Shown here piece by piece: positions 10,690-23,224 of a stretch of DNA of 64,000 nt (position 1 is its first letter; each line of letters starts with the position of its first letter). This stretch comes from Azolla caroliniana (Eukaryota > Polypodiophyta): positions 10,478,001 through 10,542,000 of the forward strand of contig JBHGNT010000016.1 in assembly GCA_043228905.1 (NCBI GenBank), read 5' to 3'. A program made the translations under genes and the position numbers. Below the pieces are notes generated by a model. The model worked only from the letters and a program-made list of their open reading frames with translations. It did not search any database and was not told the DNA's origin.

Positions 10690-12190
10690 GAGGCCATGTC
10701 GGCAACGAAGGAGGAGTGCGGATCCGTCATAGAGGTCCGACGATTCTTTGGAGCATGTGCCTTTTACCACATATGGATCCCTCATTACACGCACGTCACC
10801 GAACCACTCTACAACTTGCTAAAAAAGAGCAGGAAATTCAAATGGACAAAGGAACATACCGAGTCTGTCCGGAGGCTAAAACGAACGCTCGCCGCGGCAC
10901 CAGCATTGCGCAAAGCAGAATACGCACCGGGATCCCCGGTCTAAATCATGGTGGACACCAGCCCAACCGGGATCGGATGGGTCGTAAATCAAGAGGATAA
11001 AGATGGCACACGTTTCCCTATCCGGTTCGGTGCGAAGGTATGGGGTATCGTTTCAGCGGTTAAGGTCAACAAAGATTATCTAATCGCGACAGCAGTGATT
11101 ATAGAAACGGATTGCCTACCAATTCTCGGTATGGTCTCGGAGAACGAGGATGACATGGTATCGGAGAACAAAGAAGTCGGCGCGGACTTCTTAGAATCGG
11201 CAAGGATGAGGATAAAAAGGAGAAGCGCTCCGCCCCTGAACGAGTTCGACGAAGACGACTATGATGGGAAGTGGCTTCTAATCGGAAGGTTTCTAAAAAC
11301 AATGACGGCGGACCCCATGATGACTAGGGAAGAGGTGGGACAGCTCTGAAAAAGGGCATACCGGTACTTCTTACGGAACGGGAAAATTTGGAGGGTCCCA
11401 AAAAGGCAAAACGACGGGCTGCTCCGGGTAATAGCACGGGCGGATGATCAAGAGAAGCTAATATCGGAGTTGCACGAAAACCCTTGGTCTGGTCACTAGG
11501 GTACATGGGCCACATTCGAGAAGTTAAAGGAGAAATACTGGTGGCCGGGTATATATAAGAGCATGCATGACTTCGTGTCCACGTGCGAAAGCTGCCAGAT
11601 GCACTTGGTGGTTCAACACTGCGACGAGCTGCACCCAACATACCCCCCAGTTGTGCACTTCAAATGGATGGTCGACTTAGTAACGATGCCGATAGGAGAG
11701 GGTCAAAAGCGATACCTAGTGCTGGCTAGAGAGGACCTAACGAACCAGGTAGAGGGCTGAGCACTAACTAACAAGACCGCGGTAATATGTAAGTTTCTGA
11801 TCGAAGATGTCATATACCGATACGGGTGTGTCGGAAAAATCGTGGCTGACCGAGGAGAGCTAGATGCGGAATATGCCAAAGAACTTTTCAATCGGCTAGG
11901 CGTAAAACTGTCCCTCACAATGTTGTACAACCCGGAGGCAAATGGAAAGATAAAGCGGGGCCACGGTCCGATCGTAAAGGCCATTGTACGCGCGTGCAAA
12001 GGGCAAGTCGGCTACTGGCCGTGGTTGCTCCCTTACGTGATATGGGCGGATCGGACTACCCACAGTTCGGTGACAGGGTACATGCCGGCGGAACTAATGT
12101 TTGGAAAGAAACCCATCATGCTGGGTAGAATGGACGATCGCCTCGTGGACGGCGATCGATTGGGCCAACGAAATGAGCAGAGAAGAATTT
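10690..12190 (+). pseudogene. gypsy1 pol fragment: RNase H and integrase
   Basis: Plus-strand remains of a Ty3/gypsy pol closely matching element L (63513-64000). First comes the RT/RNase H connection (GACAFYHIWIPHY), then RNase H (VDTSPTGIGWV near 10951), an integrase HHCC zinc finger (CESCQMH near 11590) and the integrase core: D in MVDLVTMP, D in VADRGELD, E in NPEANGKIKRG. Several stops interrupt it. The 5' part was separated or lost when element A inserted at 10689. Confidence 0.82.
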
Positions 12191-12396
12191 CTTGTTGCGC
12201 TTAGCATATCTGTTTGCGCCTATGTCTACGCACGTTGCTCTTACACCATCTCTCTCGTTTCGCTAATTTTTTCTGTTTAAACCACGGTCTCAGGGCTATC
12301 GTAAACCACAGACTCTTCCTCCTCACTTCTCGATTCCTTGGTTCAAGACCCCCGTGGTCTTGCCCAACTTCTACGCATCCGCGAGGATTTCCTCGA
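12191..12396 (+). other. gypsy1 LTR-end (U5) remnant
   Basis: After integrase the sequence passes directly into a gypsy1 LTR end: the GACCCCCGTGGTCTTGCCC block, then GAGGATTTCCTCGACA, which closes the LTR at 12396. The usual 3' untranslated region and most of the LTR are missing, so an internal deletion is likely. Confidence 0.6.
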
Positions 12397-12401
12397 CAAC
12401 G

Positions 12402-12824
12402 TGTTGAGAGATCAAGCTCAACTTAGTTTAGTTAGTTAGTCAACACATGTAACTTAGTAGTTACCTAGATAGAATCTAGTTAGTGTGTTGACCATAAAGC
12501 CTTAAATAGGATTTTGTACTTGAGTGGGATACATTGTAGATCCACCACTCCATGCTCATTTAATATAGGACTTACACGTTGTACCTATATTCTCCTAGCA
12601 CATGTGCACCCTTGCACATGAAACCTATCTATACCTCATTGAAGGTATTTTTGTATAGTTTACTCATCCCCCATCTTGTGTTATTTCATAAGTCTCTCTC
12701 TGTCTCTCTGTCTCTCTCTTCCTCTCACACACATACACACACATATCACATAATCTTCCGCTTATTAACTTAATCACATAATTAGGTACTAATTAACTCC
12801 TAATTATTTACCTAATTCTTAACA
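12402..12824 (+). mobile_element. Lone LTR of a copia-like element
   Basis: 423 bp with TGTTGAGAGATC at the start and TTCTTAACA at the end. A TATA-like stretch (TTAAATAGG near 12492) and a CT-rich leader (12692-12740) set the plus orientation. The start resembles J's LTR over about 20 bp only. The left flank is gypsy1 and the right flank gypsy2, with no clear TSD (CAACG against TTACG), so it marks a rearranged or very old insertion. Confidence 0.65.
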
Positions 12825-14470
12825 TTACGTTTAGGAGCTAACCCATGTGGTAGTTCACTCGGAAAAACATCACGAAAATCATTTAAGATTTCATCGAGTT
12901 GTTGTTGTTCAAAATATGATAATTGAAACGAGACATTATCGATATTGTAAACGTGAATGTCCGGATCAACTACACAATAAAATAAAGTAGAACAAGACAT
13001 CTCGGATATTGATGGAGAGGAAACAATCGAAAGGCATTGTTTTTTAACACATTCAATAAAATGAGTACAATCGTTCAGTACAAAAGTAATTCAATGATGA
13101 ACCCAATCAATAGATAAAGAAGACTTTTTATTAAAAAACTAGGGATAACCCAATATTACATCAGTGGTACAAAGATTCATTAAATGGAAGTTTATTTCCT
13201 CTATATAAGTATCAATAGAAATTCCTAATGAATGAATCGTCCCGTTGATGTATTGTACTCTTCCATCAGCCAAGTGCACCCTATAGGTGTGATCACTTAT
13301 GGTGGGTTGGATTCCCAATATCTGAACCAAACGATCATTCACAAAATTGTGTGAGCTTCCCGAATCAAATAAAAATTGTACGGGAGATCCATTGATATAC
13401 CCGTTTGCACATAGTAAATCATTGGGTCCCAATATATAGTGAGGGAAAGAACATTGACAATTACTTAAATGATGTGTATAGAGCTCCAGGACATTAGGAA
13501 TCTAACCTTTATAGTCTGCAACTTTTGCTTTGTTGTTGTGCTCTTTCTGTTGGATCTTTCGACATTGTTCTTTTGTATGACTCTTCTTTTCGCAGAATAC
13601 GCAAAAAGGATGTTGTCGCTTACAATCGCGATCTATGAATTGGTTAGGTGTCGTGCGTTTCTCGGCGAATTGCGACTGCTTAGTCCCGGACGCTTCGTTA
13701 GGTTTGTTATGGTCCTTCGAAGTGCGTTGATAGAGAAGAACTATTTCAACGGCCTTTCCGAAGGATGTTGGATCCTTATCATGCACTATCCAGTGATAGT
13801 CTGAATTGGGGACGCACAAAACAAACTATTAACTAGTTGTCCCCTACTAGACCCGATTTTTGGATTTGGGTTCTAGTATGGTGAACATAATCTTCTAATG
13901 AGGAAACTTCTTGCTAGAGGGGTTCATTAAAGCTTGTGCTACCTCGATTCGAGAGGGAGGTTGCAAAAATTGGCCCTTGAAAACTGTGACAAAATTTGTC
14001 CAGGTATCAGGCAATTTCCCCAAAGTTTGCAGCCCATGCCGCCAAGTGGCGGCCTTACCCCCTAGTTCTCGGCTGACATATGCAATCTTCATACTATCTG
14101 GTGTGGGATACAGCTCAAAATAAGACTCCCATTGGCCTAGTCACGTGGAGATTGCTTCTTTAGTTCTGTCCTTTTTTTTCTCGTGTAAATGGCTTTATGA
14201 CAAATGATGGTTCACCCTGACACTCATCGGGTCTATTAGTGTCGCGTTGTAAACTAATGACACATGCCTCGAGAGCACTTTGAGAATTCTGAAGTTTGGA
14301 CATATGATGAGTGGTTGAACTAAGGAAATTTTATATTTGTAAGAAATACGACTCAATGGAGATTGGTCCATGAGGATTTCCTTGAGTTCCTTCCGCTTGA
14401 GCAGATGACATCGGGTCGTTATTATGAGCCATTGAATGATAATTTCTGGCAAAGAAATAGATAAGGTCAA
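12825..14470 (-). pseudogene. gypsy2 (chromovirus) gag-protease fragment
   Basis: Minus-strand gypsy gag (RELGGKAATWRHGL near 14070), a CCHC knuckle (CVFCEKKSHTKEQC near 13590) and retropepsin (FLFDSGSSHNFVND near 13370, catalytic DSG). A linker (LPHGLAPKRNV near 12830) leads towards a reverse transcriptase that is absent, cut off at the lone LTR. It is homologous to K (40791-41983) and D (30420-31036). Frameshifts are present. Confidence 0.8.
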
Positions 14471-15379
14471 AGAAAGTCATGATATAAACATATCATGGGC
14501 CAACATTAATTGATATCATGATCTCACGTCAATACTCCTCTAGACGTATGAGATGAGGTTCAAGATCAGGTTACTATGGTAACACAAAGGTGTTTTAAAA
14601 ACCGGGGGGGTGACAAATGAATGTCTTTGCCTGATCTCTATATCAATTTTTTCATGGCGATCCCCCGAGGCTTAACTATGTATGTTCGCGTCATGAATAG
14701 TTTATACACGAAAAAAATGTTAACAATAAACTATGTTTTTGTGCCCACATATGTGGTTTTGGCTCGTTAAGTCCTATTATGCGGACCCCGAAGTGCACAT
14801 AGACCTAAAGTCTAAACACGTATTATAATCATATGTATGAACAATGTTGTATGGTCTTGGTCATATTTGAACTCGAGACCTCGAGAACAAATTTATTATA
14901 CACTTGAGCTAACCAAATAGGTTGCTCATGACTCTATTCTTGTGGTGGGTCAACTGTTGTAGCGAGCATGACGACACCAGGTACGACTCGACGTAGTCAA
15001 GAGATCATCAAATGAGGGTAGTTAGGCCTCATATTTAGAGCGAGACCCAAGGCCCCTAGGCAAGTTCACACTTGGCCTAATGGGGAGGATTAAAAGTAAT
15101 CCTCCCCTTCTTTACACTCTCGTTTAACCCTCACACTTATCCATGTGTATAGAATACTATGGTAAATTCTCACCACCGGATATTATGTGGTCATGCCCAT
15201 AACAAAGGTGTTGGACAATGGTTTGGCCTATGTGAGGGTAAAGAGCTAGGTTGGTTGGCACTCTGTTTAGTTCTTGACGGTTCGGCCTAACCACGAGAAG
15301 AACCGGGACTCTCTCGGCGGCGAAGGCAGAGAAATATTTTAGAGAGGGATATCAATGCGTGGGGCCGCGATAGTCCAGA
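14471..15379. other. Non-coding stretch, old repeat debris
   Basis: No reading frame with a recognisable domain. It holds a minus-strand tRNA-like module (14866-14920: A-box-like near 14903-14918, B-box-like GAACTCGAGACC near 14869-14880). The rest is unassigned and is probably an LTR or leader remnant of the neighbouring gypsy fragments. Confidence 0.4.
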
Positions 15380-16175
15380 CAACCAAAAGAAACCCCACAT
15401 CTATACCATAGTTAGGAAATTTTGGCCCTCTGTTAATGGAGGTTGTACCATAACCGGCATCAGTGGCCGGGAAAGGAAGTGGGTCAAATGGCACTTGAAG
15501 GCATGCGGAGCTTTGGGCTCGGACATAGAGATTGGTGGCACTGTGGAGGCGGTCTCATTAGATGACACCCTCAGGGAGATTGAGAGGGTAGTCAAAGAGG
15601 ATATACGTGAAGACCGAATTATTACGGTTGGTTCGATCGATATGTATGAAGTCATCACGGACTTCGGGAGGATGGCCGGTTTGGATCGGACCGCCCGGGT
15701 GGACAGTAAGTACAAGATTGTGGACTGGAATGTGAGGCTAGTCGTGACACCCTTACCTGAGGACATCTGGGAGCGAATGAAGGTGGTTGCGACGGAACCA
15801 AGTTTACGAGATCCGGCTAGCATAGGACACTGGTTCACCAAGGAGACACCACGGAAGCTCAAGATTAGTGGGGGTGGCTTCCTACTGGCGTCGGAGGAGG
15901 AACAGTTTCGGAGAATGCTCAAAAGCCACGACTAGGCCTTTGTATTCTCACTGGAGGAGATCAGATGCGTCGACCCAAAAATCATAGAACCGATGGTGAT
16001 CTTCATGGCACCACATGTGCTGTGAAGTCTCAAACCGATTTTGGTACTGAGGGCTCTCATACCGAAGTTGATGGAGCTTCTCAAGACGAAAGTGAAGATG
16101 GGAATCCTCAAACCATCGAGTGCTCCTTATTCGAATTAGTAGTTTACGGTGCCAAAGAAACGCTTTATACAGGGC
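15380..16175 (+). pseudogene. gypsy1 pol fragment: linker to start of reverse transcriptase
   Basis: The 15495-15935 frame continues, with stops, into PKIIEPMVIFMAPHV and ILKPSSAPYSN. It matches the region just before and at the start of reverse transcriptase in element L (62640-62980). It breaks near 16175 where a minus-strand copia fragment begins. Confidence 0.72.
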
Positions 16176-17220
16176 CTGGAACCAATCAACAATGGAAGCT
16201 AGTGTTGCTTCCCAAGTTGGCAGGCTTCACAAATTCGGGCTTTCAGGCCACTAAATTTTAGTAGTTCGAATACAACCTATTTCGACTGCAGGTCCTAAAG
16301 CCTTTGATAATTGATGTGGCTGAGCTGCTTATGCCATAGGTCGATATTCAACTCGACCTTCTGTCCTTTTGCGAATAGAGCGGTGCCAACATCGTTGGTG
16401 TTGAGGATAAACATCCTCCCATCCTGCCACCCTTGCCTCCTCTTCGATGAAGCACCCGAGATGCGTGAATCATACTTGCATCCCCTAGTCCGACATGAGG
16501 TTCTTCGTAATTGTCGGAACATGTAATACGTTCATCAACATTCCTTTTTGTCCGACATGACTTAAGTTGACTTCACTGACATGTTCAATCGGGTGAGGTG
16601 TGTCGTCTCCAGTTTTGAAAATCCCCGGTTACTCCAGTGTTTCCAGTTAGAAGAACCACTCTTCGTGCCTCGTCATATGGTTTGATGCTTAGGAGTCGAC
16701 ATACCACACTTCCTCTGATTTGGAAGTGGTCTTGTTCTTCAAGTTAGCCTTGTGCTTCATCACGAAGGCTGGCCCTTTTCCGGTCTTTTTGGTTTAGGAT
16801 CCTTCCGATCCTTCTGCATAGTCCAAGCTCTACCGATTTCCTTGTCCAGCCTTGTAGGATCCAAATTTATCCGAATTGACGCACTTCTTCCAACACTCAC
16901 TTTCTCGGTGGCCTTTCTTGCCACAATACCAACATTCCGTATTGGCTTTCAATTGTTGGTTTCCGGCGCCACCTTGACTCCCCCTGCTTGTGGAGGGTCC
17001 AGAACTATTGTCGGCACTATTCCTGTGCCTTTGATTCTAATCTTCTCGTCCGCTACTGTTGAGTGCCGATTCACCTCGTCCTCCACGCCCATGATGTCGA
17101 TCCACCTCCGTGTACAACATCCAATAGTCTGATTGAGTGGTCCTCGACCCACTTGTATGGTTTTCTTCGACCATCAACATCTATTGCAAGTCGAAGAAGG
17201 ACAGTGGCTTCTAACGGATG
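16176..17220 (-). pseudogene. copia1 gag-to-integrase fragment
   Basis: Minus-strand copia remains close to elements A to C: GAG-pre-integrase (near 16520-16300), the protease flank (near 16700-16560), a knuckle region (near 16930-16880) and part of gag (near 17150-16950). Many stops. Its right end was split or bordered by the insertion of element C, whose TSD copy is 17216-17220. Confidence 0.75.
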
Positions 17221-17653
17221 TGTTGAGCGGAAAGCTCAACCGGAGCCGGATTGGCTGAATAAGCCTGGGCCGGTAAGCGAGATAAATCGGTATGCTGGTG
17301 AGCAACTGAGCCGGTAAGCAGTAAGGACCGGTGAGCTGGGAAGCCGGTATGCCAGATCCAATCCGTAACCGGAAGCCTAGTATAGGTTAGACTACTAGGC
17401 AGTTATAGTCTCGTAGTTAGTGTCAGACGATCGTGTGAGCATTGAAGTACACCGTACTTCTAACAATCCTGTGTGGACTTGTATAAATAGCGCTGATGAG
17501 CGCGTTGTAGATACAGAGTACAGAGCTCAGAGTATTCATATAATTTTGAAAAATAGTGTGTCCCGCTCTCTCTCTCTCTCTCTGTCACTCCCGCGTACTC
17601 TCTCTCCCCTTGTGTATTGTTCTTTCTAACGCTTCCGCAAGCAATCTTGCACA
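17221..17653 (+). repeat. 5' LTR of element C
   Basis: 433 bp with a TATA box (TATAAAT near 17482) and a CT-rich leader (17570-17591). The PBS TGGTATCAGAGC (17654-17665, initiator-Met type) follows without a gap. Confidence 0.93.
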
Positions 17654-17748
17654 TGGTATCAGAGCACGTGGGTTGAGAACCTCTGCTATAGACATCTACG
17701 CTTGTGAAGGAAACCCTAACAGATCGGAAAACAGACACAAAAGGAGGA

Positions 17749-20700
17749 ATGGACAGAGGTATGGCTACGTCGCTCCCGATGGAGAAGCTCGACAAAACCA
17801 ACTACGCATCTTGGTCATACAAGATGCACTAGTACCTGCTTGGGCATGGCTACTGGAGTTATGTCGACGGAGTGAACGACTCAGCACCGGAGACGACACA
17901 CAAGGACTTCCCAGTGTGGGAACAGGCGGCAAGCAGGGTGATGTACTACTTCGCGTCCAATGTTGGTGACCAGCTGCTCTGCCATATCCATGACACCAAG
18001 ACACCGAAGGATACTTGGGGAAACTTAAAAAAGGTCTTCGCCACAAGCACCACTGCCCGGAAGCTGCAACTCAGACAAGAGTTGAGCAATGTTCGACAGA
18101 AGAACATGTCGGTGGCAGATTACACAGCCTAGATCAAAGGGATCTGTGACTCACTTGCCTCTATTAACGTCACCGTAGAGGAAGACGAGATGGTGCAGGT
18201 CTGTCTTGGAGGCCTAGCGCCCAAGTTCGGAGCTTTCCGGACTACGGTTTGTACAAGGGAGAATACGCCCTCATTTTTCGACTTACAGTCGATGCTCCTT
18301 GTAGAGGAGAACCACGCCGGTGCATCTACCAATGCATCCCCAGATAGTCGTATGCTGTACACGGGAGCGGATCGGTCCCGCAGGCGTGGTGGACGAGGTA
18401 GGTCGGCATGCATTGGAGGCGGCCGGCATGAGCAGGAACGAAGGCACAGTGAGCGTGCAGATAGCAGTTCCGGGACTTCTACAAGTAGGGGGAGTCAAGG
18501 TGGTGCCGGAGGCCGGCAAGACAAATCTGCTACGAAATGCTGGTACTGTGGCAAAAAGGGCCACAGGGAAAGCGAGTGCTGGAGAAAGCGTGCCGATTCG
18601 GACAAATCTGGATCCGGCAAGACCGGTAAGGAAGGCCGACAAAGCTCGCACTACGCAAACGAATCAGGAGGATCCAAGAACGGTAAGGAGCCAGCCTTGG
18701 TGATGAAGCACAAGGCAAACTCAATGAAGAAGACCACTTCCAAATCGGAGGAAGTGTGGTACGTTGACTCCTGCGCATCGAACCACATGACGAGCCACGA
18801 GGAGTGGTTCTCCTTTTTGGAGAAGCTGGATCAACCGGGAGTTGTCGAAACCGGAGACGACACTCCCCACCCGATCGTGCACGTCGGAGAAGGCCCTTTG
18901 AGCCACGTCGGACAAAGGGGGAAGCTGATGAATGTATTACATGTTCCAACGATCACGAAGAACCTGGTGTCGGTCAGACAGATCGTCGACCAAGGGATGC
19001 AGATGTAGTTTACGCACCTCGGGTGCTTCATTGAGGATGAGGACGAAGTTATTGCGCAAGGGCGTAGAGATGGGAGGATGTTTATCCTCAACACCAATGA
19101 CGTCGACACCGCACTGTTCGCCAAAGGATAGAAGGTCGAGTCGGATATCGACCTGTGGCACAAGCGGATCGGCCACGTCAACTACCGGATGCTTCAAGAC
19201 CTGCTAACGGAACAAGTGGTTTTCGGTTTGCCGAAGTTTAGCAGCCGGAGAGCCCAGATTTATGAAGCCTGCCAACTCGGGAAGCAACACCGGCTTCCAT
19301 TCCCCACCGAAAGAAATCGAAGCCGTAACAAGCTCGATCTTATCCATTCGGATGTGTGGGGACCGGCACAAAATGTTAGCATTGGCGGGAGTCGATATTT
19401 CGTCTCCTTCATCGACGACTACACGCGACATACATGGATCTACCTCATTGAGCGGAAGAGTGAAGTCTTCGAGGGTTTCCGGAGCCTCCAGAAGATGGTG
19501 GAACGAGAATCCGAGAGGAAGATCAAATGCCTACGGTCGGATGGCGGAAAAGAGTACTTTTCCGGCCAATTCAACAGCTATCTGCAACAAAAAGGAATTC
19601 GGCGAGAATTCAGCTGCAGATACACACCGCAACAAAATGGTGTGGCCGAAAGGAAGAATCGGTTGCTGATTGACGCGGCTAGGGCAATGCTGGAGGAAAA
19701 GAGCATGCCCAAGTTCTACTGGGAGGAGGCGGTCCAAACGGCCGTTTACATCCAGAACCGGATCGGGGACAAGGTGTCAGCTCACGAGCTGTATTTCGGG
19801 CACAAGCCGAATTTGAGACACCTCCGGATATTTGACAGCATAGCCTATGTACATGTGCCAGATGAGAAGCGGAGAAAGTTGGATGAAAAATCGGAAAAAT
19901 GCATCCTAGTTGGCTATGCTCAAGAGCAAAAGGGGTATAAGTGTTATAACCCCCGGATGAAGCAGGTTCGAGTCAGCCGAGATGTTGAGTTTGATGAATC
20001 AACATCATGGTATTCCTTACCGACTCCAACTTCCGATCCCGACCCGATGTCGGAGGATGGGGCTAGTGAGCCTGAACCGGCCCAGGTAGAGAAAGATGAG
20101 GACGGGACTCAATATGAGAGTCCGGAATCATTCCGGTTAAGCAGACCAAATGAGAGACTGGATCAGTCCAACCAGTCGGATGATGAGACGGCGAGTAGTG
20201 GAGACTCTGTCGTGCTCTCCCCGCGCAAGGAACCAAGGAGACGGTTCACACGCAAAGAGAAGGGGAAGCAGAAGATGCCGGAATTCGAGACCGGCAATGA
20301 TGAGTTGGATCGTTGCGTATCTGACTTCGGCAAGGACATAGGCAGATCTTCGGGAACGAAGACCGAACCGGCCAAGAAGGGTCTCATACCAAGTAATGGT
20401 GAGTTACGCCGGTCCACCCGCCAGAAGGATCCTGTTAAACGGTACGGGTATAACGAGTACATGGTGCATCATTATGCGTACATGACCAAGGTGGCGGAAG
20501 TGCGTGAGCCGGAAAGCTACGCAGAAGTAGCAAAGGACGCAAATTGGCGTGCCACTATGGAGGAAGAAATGCGGGCACTAGATGCCAACGAAACTTGGGA
20601 CCTGGTTGACCCTCCCCGTCACTGTAAACCGATCGGATGCAAGTGGGTGTACAAGGTAAAGTACAATGCCGACGATACAGTTAACCGGTACAAGGCCCGG

Positions 20701-22494
20701 TTAGTGGTGAAGGGATTTGCGCAGACCCACGGAATCGACTACAACGAGACCTTTGCTCCCGTAGCGAAGATGACGACAGTTCGTGTGGTACTAGCGGTTG
20801 CTGCGGCAAGGGGGTGGCATCTTCATCTTCATCAAATGGATGTGAAGAATGCCTTCCTTCAAGGAGATCTTGAAGAAGAAGTCTTTATGACTCAGCCCCC
20901 CAGATTTCAGTCGGAGGTGAACAAGTCGGTGGTATGCCGGCTGAGGAAGTCGTTGTACTGCTTGAAGCAAGCCCCCCATGCTTGGAATGCTAAGATCACG
21001 CACCAGTTGCGAAAGATGAGGTTTGTTGCCTCTAAGTCAGACTCTTCCTTGTTCATCTGTCAAGACTCAAACGGTCCGGTATGTATCTTACTCTATGTTG
21101 ATGATTTAGTCATCACCGGCCCAGGTCTTCCGGAAATCAACCGAGTCAAGTCCCAGTTGTCGGACGCATTCAATATGAAGGACTTGGGGGACCTTCATTA
21201 TTTCTTGGGGATCGAGGTGATCCGCACCCCCGACGGCATATTGCTTTCTCAATGCCATTATGTGTTGAATATGCTGTACAAGTTTGGCATGACGGAATGC
21301 CGACCTGTCTCCACACCCCTGGACCGGAACCAGAAGATCCGTCCCAACTCCGGACCGGCTTGCAATGAGAAACGGTTCCGACAAATAGTTGGAAGCCTGA
21401 TCTACTTGACCATCACCCGACCCGACATTAGCTATCCGGTCGGAGTGGTAAGCCAATTCATGCAGAAGCCGACCATGGAACACCTTAAGTGTGCGCAATG
21501 AATACTGAGGTATCTAAGTGGCACTAAGGACTGGGGGTTCTTATACCGGCAAGGTATAACCAAAGTTCTTGTCAGCTACACAGATGCTGACTGGGCTGGC
21601 GATGCAACGAATCGTGGCTCAACGTCCGGCTTTATGTTTTCTCTTGGGAGCGCAGCTGTTCCGTGGAGCAGCAAAAAGCAACCAACAGTGGCTCTATCCA
21701 GCACTGAGGCTGAATACCGGGGCGCGACCGTTGCCACCTGCGAAGCCATTTGGCTTCGACGACTGCTGCAAGACCTGCGGATCGAGGTACCGACCCCGAT
21801 CCTGATCTACTGCGATAACCTCAGCAGCATGCAGCTCGCCAAGAACCTTGTGTTCCATGCTCGCACAAAGCACATAGAAGTGCATTATTACTTCGTGCGT
21901 GAGCGGGTCCTGAGCGGTGAAGTTGAACTATGGTATGTTCACACGGATCGGCAAGTTGCCGACATCTTCACCAAGCCGCTCGGGTCGGACAAGTTGCAGC
22001 ACTTTACCGAAATGCTTGGTGTTCAGCATCTTGACGTGTCGCACTTGAGGGGGAGACGCAAGGGCAAAGACACTACCGAAACGGGCAAAGGCAACAGAAT
22101 TGTTGAACCTGTAGGTAAGAGAATAACCGGTAGAGGTGGAGACAAGAAGAAAAATGAAGCCGAGTCGACGAAGGAAGTCGGCACATCCGAACAAATCGGA
22201 GTGAGCGGCTGTGCAGAAGAAGTGTACACTCAGGAAGAGAAGTGCATGCTATGCGGAGGTCATCATGATCGTAATGGCCATGATGCGGAGTCGAATGAAG
22301 AATTCGACTTCGGTGAACCGGCTGAAGAAGCCAAGGGAAGCATGGAGAAGGCCAAGTCCCGGACGTGGTCCGATGTGGTGAGAGGCCGGAAGCCGAAAAT
22401 CAAATCGGAGGATACCGATTCGGACAAGATCTGGAACGAGTCGGAGACAACCGATTTGGATCAACAGACGGATCCAAATGAGTCGGATCAATGA
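17749..22494 (+). pseudogene. copia gag-pol polyprotein of element C: one frame, five nonsense codons
   Basis: From ATG 17749 to TGA 22494 the frame is continuous (1582 codons), with no frameshift but five stops: TAG at 17830, 18130, 19006 and 19129, and TGA at 21499. Domains in order: UBN2 gag; knuckle CWYCGKKGHRESEC (18538-18579); protease with DSC where DSG is expected (near 18763); GAG-pre-integrase and integrase core (19140-19800); RT with YVDD (near 21092); RNase H ending at HLRGR (near 22055). About 145 further codons follow, including CMLCGGHHDRNGH and an acidic EEFDFG segment, which typical copia polyproteins such as J lack. Most stops look like CAG-to-TAG or CGA-to-TGA changes. Confidence 0.9.
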
Positions 22495-22791
22495 GAGGCC
22501 AAGGAGACACGAACGCAGCAAAAGTCGATGCCATCGCGGAGGAACCGACGGATTGGCAAGTGTCGGAGTCATAGCAACGAAGGAGCTGAGATGGACCTAT
22601 TGAGCAGACATGCCGAAAGTCAAGGCCTGCAAAACCAAAGGGGTCACGGCAAACGGGACTGGACCGGACAAGGAGCGCGAGCAAGGCGAAGTGACGCCAG
22701 GGGAAGCGACGCCAGGAGAAGTCGGTTGGAAGAGCCGGCTGCCACAGAGGTTGACACTACGACCCTACCTCAGGTTGAGCTTCAGGGGGAG
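22495..22791 (+). other. 3' untranslated region and PPT of element C
   Basis: About 300 bp between the stop codon and the 3' LTR, with no domain. It ends in the polypurine tract TTCAGGGGGAG (22781-22791), the plus-strand primer. Confidence 0.7.
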
Positions 22792-23224
22792 TGTTGAGCG
22801 GCAATCTCAACCAGAGCCAGATCGGCTGAATAAGTCTGAGCCGGTAAGCGAGATGAATCGGTATGTTGGTGAGCAACTGAGCCGGTAAGCAGTAAGGACC
22901 AGTGAGCTGGGGAGCCAGTATGCCGGATCCAATCCATAACCAGAAGCCTAGTATAGGTTAGACTACTAGGCAGTTATAGTCTCGTAGTTAGTGTCAGACG
23001 CTCGTGTGAGCATTGAAGTACACTGTACTTCTAACAGTCCCGTGTGGACTTGTATAAATAGCGCTGATGAGCATGTTGTAGATACAGAGTACAGAGCTCA
23101 GAGTATTCATATAATTTTGAAAAATAGTGTGTCCCGCTCTCTCTCTCTCTCTCTGTCTCTCCCGCGTACTCTCTCTCTCCTTGTGTATTGTTCTTTCTAA
23201 CACTTCCGCAAGCAATCTTTCACA
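22792..23224 (+). repeat. 3' LTR of element C
   Basis: 433 bp, equal in length to the 5' LTR, followed by TSD GGATG. It keeps the TATA box near 23053. Confidence 0.93.

Larger units (their letters stand above)
17221..23224 (+). mobile_element. Complete Ty1/copia element C (copia1 family)
   Basis: 6004 bp. Two 433-bp LTRs (17221-17653, 22792-23224) start TGTTGAGCGG and end CACA, with perfect TSDs GGATG (17216-17220 and 23225-23229). The PBS follows the 5' LTR and a PPT (TTCAGGGGGAG) precedes the 3' LTR. The LTRs differ at roughly 25 sites by eye, about four fifths of them transitions, so the insertion is not recent. The order gag, protease, integrase, RT, RNase H is the copia order. Confidence 0.95.

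Noticed and set aside
12402-12824. Same LTR family as element J
   Set aside because: Only the first ~20 bp and general CT-rich architecture agree; the rest does not align by eye.
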